Source of the DNA: Jacaranda mimosifolia
Taxonomy: Eukaryota; Streptophyta; Magnoliopsida; Lamiales; Bignoniaceae
Reading direction: 5' to 3'
NCBI GenBank assembly: GCA_018894105.1
Contig: CM032117.1
Span: 39,722,501-39,786,500, forward strand
Length of the DNA stretch: 64,000 bases
The number at the start of each line of letters is the position of its first letter. The stretch's first letter is position 1. Under the pieces are notes generated by a model. It was not told the origin of the DNA and did not search any database. It saw only the letters and a program-made list of their open reading frames with translations. Position numbers and translations under genes: made by a program. Positions 57,649 through 64,000 of the stretch are shown piece after piece.

Positions 57649-60179
57649 ATGGGGGATAGTGAGGCCACCCAATCTGATAGGCCTAGGTATACTTCTGGGC
57701 AGTCCAGTGAGTCGTCGAGTGACGATTCCAGTTACAGCAGCTCGAGCTCCAGTAGCTCGAGTAGAGTCCGCGAGGGGGATGAAGCTGGGCCAAGCCAGGT
57801 TCTTCCTTCATAGGGTCGACTGTTCACGCCGAATCATTATAGTGAGATTATATCCACCATGAACACTGTCGACCTGAGATGTCTAAGGCAGCTATATAAT
57901 ATCCCCCCTGAATACGAACTTCTAACTCTCGGGGAGACAGGTCGAATGCACCGTACTCCTGCAGGTTGTATAACTATTTTCGATGATGATTTTAAATGTG
58001 GTCTTAGGCTCCTCCTGAGTGATAGTATGGTTAATCTGCTTAGGGGTCTCCAAGTGTGCATAACTCAACTGCTGCCCAACTATTTCTCCACTATTTGTAG
58101 TTTTATCATTTTGATGCATCTATTCAATCAGGCCGCTAGCTTCGAAAACTTTTCCAACCTTTTTCATCTGCCCATGTCTCGTAAGTCGGGTAGTGCCGAT
58201 GAGTCGGGTTTCTATTACTTAACCGTTCGACCACGCCGTAAATTCCTCGTAGCCCCTACTTCTTCATATGGGCAAGAATGGAAAAAACGGTATCTGTTTG
58301 TTCGAATGGCTAAGGGTTTCAATATTCCACGGGGGTGGTGGAGGGGGCATGTCGAAATGCCGGGGAACCTTACCCCGAAATGGCCAAACACCTTTGTTCA
58401 GGACCTGGTCGAATTTGGCCAGATGGAGGCCTCGATTTTTATCGAGGATAGGCATCTAGTGTTGGCTGGGTTATTGCCCGCTCCGTTAGATTTGCCTGCG
58501 AATGATCGACTAGGTAGAGATTGCTTCTTGTAATTTATTGCTTTTTCATTGTTGTTATCATTTTTGACTTTTGTTATTTTGCTGCTCGGCAGATCGCGTA
58601 GGCATCATGAACAGATCGAGGGCAGAGGCTCTGGCAAGAGTAGAAAGAAATCAACAGAGGCGACAGGGCACAGTAGCTCGCTAAATAGCCGTAGCGGTCG
58701 AGGAGCCTCGCCAAGTTGTCGCAGCGCCACCTCCGTCACTGACTCCATCACCTGGTCGACAGCTGGCGACCATAGGCGATAGCCCCGCAAGTCGGGGCAA
58801 GAGGGCAATGGTGGAGCATGGAAGGCCTGCTCTGAAGAAGGCTGCTGTCGGGAAGGGAAAGGGCAAGGCAACGGGGTTAGGACCGCCGATCGGGAACGAT
58901 CTCTTTGGCGATCAAGGGGATGAGCTGCTGTTCAACTTGCCCAAATTTCCTTCTCCTCAATTTGAGCCAGAACCCAGCCCAGTCGTGCATAATTCACTCT
59001 GCATGGACACTGCGAGGCCGACCGGGGCTGCTCCTCTGAAAGTCTTGTTAGCAAATCAGTTCGTGGCTGACCAGAGGAGAATAATGGGGCTGAGCTAGGG
59101 TGCAGCTCTTTGGGAGTTGGCTTATCATGCCAACATGTTACAGTTCTCTGCTTTATTTTTGTATCATTACACTCTGATCGAGTATCTGATAGCATTATCT
59201 TTCAGGTCGGGCAATTGGGCTACAATTTTTACCGGCGGTCGGAGCTAGCCCTGGCTGATCGGGAGCAGCTGGAGGCTCGTGGGGACACCGAGACTCTAAA
59301 GGCTTAGCTCTAGTCGTCGCAGATGAGAGTCAAAAAGTTGGAAATGCGGGTCGGACGGCTGACCAAGGACCTCGAGCAGAAGGACGAGCAGGTGATCGTG
59401 GCGGTCCAGGAGAGGACCAAAATGGACGGACGGGCCAGTGAAAAAGCTGCAGTTGGATCTGCAGGTCAGTTATGATTCTGGTCGATTTGCGGGGCGAAAT
59501 GCATGTCTGGCGGAAGCTCGGGCTGAGTTCAATTGCATACTGCCCTCAGTGCGTCGGGAGGCAATGCAGCAGTTTCTGTTGAGTCCGGCATTCCAGGATG
59601 GAAATGCCATTTTTGCTGTTGATGACGCCCGGAGGCTCCTTTGAAAAGGCCCTTAAGCAACTGTAGTTTTTGGGCTACTGTTTCCGACCAGAAGACCAAA
59701 CCCGCATAAGCTATTTGCTTGATGAGCAGCTGCAACCTTACCCCGATGAGAAGGGTGGTATGGAGGGGGCGGTCGTCGAGGCCGCGGGAGTAGAGGGCGC
59801 ATCGGAGGCGCAGCTGACTGAGGATGAAAGAAGGCGAGCTGAGGTCGAGCGGAGGCTGAATGCCGTCGGCCAAGAGTTTGAAATCGCTGGTGACTTTACC
59901 TTCGAGGTGAAGGAGGGGATGGTCGACGCTGCTGCACATTTTCCTATTCTTGAGAGGCAATTTCTTCAAGACGCAGTCGGCCCTTCTCGACCAGCGACCG
60001 CCGCTGTCCCCATTGCCGTGGCTATGCCTGAGCCCGCGCCCACTGCTGCTCTTGCTGGCGAGGAGCCGACCCTGCTGCTGAGGACGTTGCCAGCTCCAGT
60101 TAGCTTTGAATGTTTATTTGTGTTGTTTTTAAGACGAGAGATATATGCCTCGATGAGGCTTTTAAACGTTGATGGATAA
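57649..60179 (+). pseudogene. Antisense Transposase_28-like gene of Gypsy D
   Basis: Starts at the ATG at 57649 (MGDSEATQSDRPRYTSG) with a long Ser run. A TAG at codon 55 (57811-57813) stands where relic E has Gln. Then GRLFTPNHYSEI, LYNIPPEYELLTLGETGRMH, GCITIFDDDFKCGLRLLL, LPNYFSTICSFIIL and FYYLTVRPRRKFL form the Transposase_28 region (57814-58513). A likely intron is 58514-58592 (GT..AG); joined, it keeps the frame into RVGIMNRSRAEAL. A basic, Pro-rich part with KGKGKATG follows, then a second likely intron near 59135-59205, a coiled coil (LYS-type heptads, 59230-59460) and an acidic Ala/Pro-rich tail (to 60179). Function unknown. Confidence 0.75.
58514..58592 (+). other. Likely intron in the Gypsy D antisense gene
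   Basis: GTAGAGATTG to GCTCGGCAG, 79 bases, T-rich before the acceptor. Removing it restores an open frame across the joint, while reading through gives a stop at TAA (58531-58533). Confidence 0.55.
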
Positions 60180-60469
60180 ATGGGTATTTTTATCATTTCA
60201 TGTTCAACGATGTTGATTTTTTGCTTTTGGTATAAGTTATTCCCGTTAATGAGCATGTCTTTTAACAAGTATTAACCGTAGTCTTTATTATCCTGCGTAT
60301 ATAAATTCTTGGACGAATGCTCGTCGAATGAATGATGTTGTACTATGCGAAATTCATTCATGGTCCATGTTGAGTAAATCGTGCTTAATACGCAAGCGTA
60401 ATAGTTAGCCTTTGGAGTCGGATTCGTGTCATGAGCGGTAAAACACAGGCGATTTTATCGATTGTGGGG
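60180..60469. other. Spacer between antisense gene and array in Gypsy D
   Basis: AT-rich sequence with no coding region recognised. It probably holds the 3' ends of both convergent transcripts. Confidence 0.4.
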
Positions 60470-60815
60470 TCGAATATCTAGGCTTGGTTGGTATGCCTCT
60501 ACTTGGCGGCGTAAAGCCAGCCTTGACGACTACAGGGTCGACTTTGAGGTCTTAGCTATTAAGCCTCGACTTTGCAGTAGAAAACCAGCTTCGTCAACTA
60601 CGGGGTTGACTTTGTAGTCTTGGCTGTTGAGTTTCGACTTTGTGGCAGAAAGCCAACTTTGTCGAATATTGGGTCGACTTTGTGGTCTTGGCTATTCAGC
60701 CTCGACTTTGCGACAGAAAGCCAACATTGTCGACTACAGGGTCGACTTTGTGGTCTTGGCTATTAAGCCTCGACTTTGCGGCAGAAATCCAGCTTCGTCG
60801 ACTTTGTAAGGGAGA
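60470..60815. repeat. Tandem array, 68 bp period (Gypsy D)
   Basis: About five units. GTCGACTTT-type starts at 60538, 60605, 60673 and 60741 give intervals of 67, 68 and 68. The unit holds GTGGTCTTGGCTATTAAGCC and CTCGACTTTGCGGCAGAAAG. The sequence differs from the C array but the period and place are the same. Confidence 0.92.
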
Positions 60816-60959
60816 TTCTGCAAGTTTCATGTAGTCTGAATGTGCCATAATTTTATTACTTTAGAGAGATTCAAAAGGTTCCAACGGCCCTTTACACAAT
60901 TTTTTTTTTCAAATTTACTACATTCCAAGATCGAGGTAGTTCATGGCCTGATGCATCTG

Positions 60960-62253
60960 TTAGCCAGTAGGCGTTGTTTTTTGACACTTTAACAACTGAG
61001 TAAGGTCCCTCCCATTTCGGGTCAAGTTTTCCCACATTTTTTGACACTTCCACTTTCTTGAGAACGAGGTCACCAACTTTGAAACTCCAGGGTCATACTG
61101 TCCTATTATAGCATTCTGCCATTTTCGATCGGTATCGCTGCATTGTGTTGTAGGCCGCGTGGCGCTGCTCGTCAACATTGATTAGGTCCAGAGTTCTTTC
61201 CGATACATTTGTGATCGGGTTATAGTGGATCACCCGAGCTGTGTGCCGGATCAGCTCGGATGGGATTACTACCTCGGACCCGTAGACTAGGCTTAGGCTG
61301 TACGGGCTGAGGTCTGTGGTTGCTCGAGGTGTCATTCTGTAAGCCCAAAGCACCCCTTGGAGGTCGTCTGCCCAACTAGTTCCCGTCCCTGCTATTCGAG
61401 TCTTGAGATGGTCGAGAACTGTTCTGTTCGTGACCTCGGTTTGGCCATTAGATTGGGGGTTTCCCACCGAAGTGAAGTGTTGGGTGATTCACAGGGTCTC
61501 GCACCACTTCCTCATGTTTTTACTTTGAAATTGAGTACTATTATTCGAGATTAGGACCTTAGGCAACCCGAATCGATAGATTATATTTTTCCAAATGAAA
61601 CTCTTGATTGCCGCATCGGTGATCTTCGAAACTGCCTCGGCTTCCACCCATTTAGTGAAGTATTCAACCGCCACTATGATAAACTTGCGCTAGCCCGACG
61701 TCTTTGGGAGAGATCCCACGATGTCGATGCCTCATTGGTCGAATGGCCATGCAATCTGGACATTGACCATCGAAGCAGCTGGTTGGTGCTGAATGTTGGA
61801 GTGGATTTGGCACAACGGGGACTTTCTAGCGAAGTCAACTGAGTCTTGCAATAAGGTGGGCAAAAGATAACCGTAACGGACAACCTTGTGCACTAAAGAT
61901 CGGCCGCCAGAATGATTGCCACATATGCCAGCATATATCTCCTGCAGTATTTTGTTCGCCTCATCGGGTTCTAGACATTTCAGTGGGGGTCCTGATACCG
62001 ACCTCCTATAGAGCTGTCCGTGCTCATCTAGTGCAAACTTGGCCGCTAGTCCACTAAGTTTGCGGGCCTCCTTGTCATCGGTGGGCATGGTCCATTGACT
62101 CAAGTAAAGTTTGATTGGCTCTTGCCAAGAGAGGGTTGTCTCTCCGACACATCCGACGAGGCTATGATTGGTAGCACCGACACAAGGTTTGTCGGCCGCC
62201 AGGAACGTTATGCTCCTCTCTCTGGTACCCTTCGCCGAGCTGACTAGCTTCAA
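60960..62253 (-). pseudogene. Gypsy D integrase
   Basis: The lead-in (62253-61732) includes the zinc side, with CGNHSGGRSLVHKVVRYGYL (about 61925-61865) and a likely C-C pair near 61830. The core in other frames shows GIDIVGSLPK (first Asp), VAVEYFTKWVEAEAVSKI, VLISNNSTQF (second Asp changed to Asn, a G-to-A change) and GNPQSNGQTEVTNRTVLDHL (Glu). 61467-61093 is the C-terminal part. Stops at about 61728 and 61485 split it. Confidence 0.86.
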
Positions 62254-62346
62254 GAGCGCGTCTGCTCATTCGTTTTCTATCCGGGGGACCTGGCTCAAGG
62301 TGAAGCTCCTAAAAAACCGCCGTAATTATTTTACTTCTGACAGGTA

Positions 62347-63078
62347 TTAGGTCATTTTGAGCTCCTTCGCCTCGAAATTGCCCTCCACCTGCTCTGCGAC
62401 CAACTGAGAATCAGTGAATGCTATAAGCTGTTTGACGCCGCGGGTTGTAGCCATATGCATTCCTGCGATGAGAGCCTCATATTCTGCTTCATTGTTGGAG
62501 ATCGAGAAGTCGAGTTTGATTGCAAAATCATACTTCTCAGCAAGTAGGGAGCGGAGGGATACACCTATCTCGCCTCCCGATACGGTTGCTGATCCATCAA
62601 CATACAAGGTCCATACCGAGGTGTTGTCAATATTTTGCATCGGTAGGTTGAGTCTTTCGACGATGAAGCTGGCAAAGACTTGTGCTTTTATGGCAGACTG
62701 AGGTTGGAATGTGATGTCGAATTCCCCGAGCTCGATAGCCCATTTGGTGAGTAGACCTGAAGCATCGGGTTTCGACAACACTTGCTTTAACAGTTGATTC
62801 ATTAGTACCACGATTGCATGGGACTGAAAGTAAGGCCATAGCTTCCTGGCCACCGTGACGAGGGCTAGAGCAAACTTTTCAATCTCCAAATAATTGTGCT
62901 CAGGCCCATGCAAAGCCTTGCTGCAATAATACACAGGACGGGGGGTCCTTTCCCTTGTCGATGTCAACACTGAACTGATCAAGGCCGAGGATACAGCTAG
63001 ATACAGCTGTAATGCTTCTCCCAGCTCGGGTTTGGCGAGCATGGGCAGTGAAGACAAGTATTGCTTAAGCTCTATCAA
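62347..63078 (-). pseudogene. Gypsy D RNase H region (two domains)
   Basis: 243 codons open. First block: MIELKQYLSSLPMLAKPELG, RTPRPVYYCSKALHGPEHNY, EIEKFALALVTVARKL and ELGEFDITFQPQSAIKAQ. Second block: WTLYVDGSATVSGGEIGVSL, SNNEAEYEALIAGMHMAT and FTDSQLVAEQVEGNFEA, an archaeal-type RNase H with Asp, Glu and Asp in place. This tandem arrangement matches Gypsy C and supports the Tat lineage. A TGA just upstream (FQ*NQ) stands where Trp is usual. Confidence 0.88.
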
Positions 63079-63099
63079 AGCTTGATCACAATGTTGATT

Positions 63100-63992
63100 T
63101 CACTGGAAACTAGATTTCTTGGCATTTCTGAGAATTTTGAAGAAAGGTAGGCTCTTGTCAACCAGTCGAGCTATGAATCTGCCGAAGGCTATGATCCTAC
63201 CGACCAGACATTGGACTTCTTGAATTGTGCAGGGTGGAGCGATGTCGAGGATCGCTTGGATCTTCTGCGGATTTACCTCAATTCCTCTCTGACTGACAAT
63301 ATACCCGAGGAACTTGCCCCCTCGTACACCAAATGTACACTTGTTAGGATTGAGTTTCATGCCGAAAGCCCTCAGAATGGCAAAGGTGTGGCTGAGGTCG
63401 ACTAGGTGGTCCTCGGCCTTCTCAGTTTTTACAATCATGTCGTCAACATAGACTTCCATCGACTTTTCGATCTCGTTTTTGAACATGAAATTGACCAATC
63501 TTTGGTACGTTGCACCTGCATTTTTGAGTCCAAATAGCATGACTAAAAAGCAGTATACACCATTGGGGACGACGAAAAAGGTCTTGTCCCGGTCTTTGGG
63601 TGCCATAAATATTTGATAATAGCCTTGGAAGGCATCCATCATACTAAGTAATTCACATTTAGCAGTTGAATCTACTAATAAATCTATATGAGGAAAAGGG
63701 TAAGGATCTTCGGGCAAGCTTTATTCAAATCAGTGAAATCATTACACATTCTCCACTTTCCCTCGTTTTTAGGGACAAGTACAACATTACAAAGCCAAGA
63801 AGGGTACTGAATTTCTACAATATATCCTGCCTCCAAGAGCTTGCTGACCTCCTCCTCGATGATTTGAGTCCTCTCAGCGTTGAAGGTTCTTGTCTTTTGT
63901 CTTACTGGTTTGTAAGTTGGGTCTACGTTGAGTCGATGGACAATGATGTTGGGGTCGATTCCTTGAAGATCTGCAGCTTTCCATGCAAACAC
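63100..63992 (-). pseudogene. Gypsy D reverse transcriptase
   Basis: Two overlapping frames. 63992-63684 has VHRLNVDPTYKPVRQKTR, AGYIVEIQYPSWLCNVVLVP and DFTDLNKACP. 63717-63100 has DPYPFPHIDLLVDSTAK, LLSMMDAFQGYYQIFMAP (first Asp), FGLKNAGATYQRLVNFMF, VYVDDMIVKT (catalytic pair) and FLGYIVSQRGIEVNPQKI. A single frameshift near 63700 separates them. The domain is otherwise well preserved. The protease would lie beyond base 64000. Confidence 0.9.
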
Positions 63993-64000
63993 GTCAATGT

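Larger units (their letters stand above)
56588..64000 (-). mobile_element. Gypsy element D, 3' part (5' end outside window)
   Basis: On the - strand: reverse transcriptase (63992-63100), RNase H blocks (63078-62347), integrase (62253-60960), 68 bp tandem array (60815-60470), convergent antisense gene on the + strand (57649-60179), TATA box, purine tract (57262-57246), 3' LTR (57245-56588). Gag, protease and the 5' LTR are beyond base 64000. It has the same plan as Gypsy C but is clearly diverged. The bases next to the LTR (56583-56587) are CGATT, the expected target duplication if the other end matches. Confidence 0.9.

Noticed and set aside
1..64000. tRNA or rRNA genes
   Set aside because: No cloverleaf-type or rRNA-like sequence was recognised; the tRNA-like hits are primer-binding sites only.

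Overview
The window reads as a repeat-rich intergenic and intronic stretch of a flowering-plant nuclear genome, probably a eudicot. The reasons are intron-bearing plant genes with GT..AG sites, Ty1/Copia and Ty3/Gypsy LTR retrotransposons of plant lineages, a PIF/Harbinger relic with Myb/SANT-like partner genes, an endogenous plant pararetrovirus (Caulimoviridae) fragment, and AT-rich spacers. I see no rRNA, tRNA or CRISPR array. All identifications come from reading translations and repeats by eye; no searches were run.

Layout. 1-5988: 3' part of Copia element A (+ strand), inserted into the 3' end of an old Gypsy element E (5989-7634). 10512-24368: the broken remains of one host gene, a plant protein phosphatase 2C. 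Its intron 1 holds a complete 10.3 kb Copia element B (11787-22079, - strand), and its exon 2 is split by a roughly 0.94 kb hAT-like insertion. 25290-29075: an endogenous caulimovirid fragment (primer site, movement protein, coat protein with zinc knuckle, start of protease) that stops before reverse transcriptase. 29300-34670: a - strand cluster with a dead PIF/Harbinger transposase, three Myb/SANT-like genes and a GRF-like zinc finger. 34.7-42.8 kb: AT-rich sequence, an unresolved possible gene remnant (36.8-40.3 kb) and a possible hAT-type element. 42819-53861: a complete Gypsy element C (11.0 kb) with a TATAT target duplication. 54.4-54.85 kb: a short Mutator-like relic. 56588-64000: the 3' half of a second Gypsy element D (- strand), whose gag and 5' LTR lie outside the window.

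The most striking pattern is shared by Gypsy elements C, D and E. In C and D, downstream of a pol with a second, archaeal-type RNase H domain (a Tat-lineage trait), there is a tandem array with a 68 bp period and then a convergent gene on the opposite strand. In all three elements that gene has its own TATA box just inside the 3' LTR. It encodes a protein resembling the 'putative gypsy-type transposon' family (Pfam Transposase_28), with at least one likely intron in D. Extra antisense ORFs are known in Tat-lineage elements. The parallel promoters, introns and equal-period arrays are what merit a second look.

Nearly every coding region is broken. Many stops are C-to-T or G-to-A changes of Gln or Trp codons, as expected from decay of methylated DNA.
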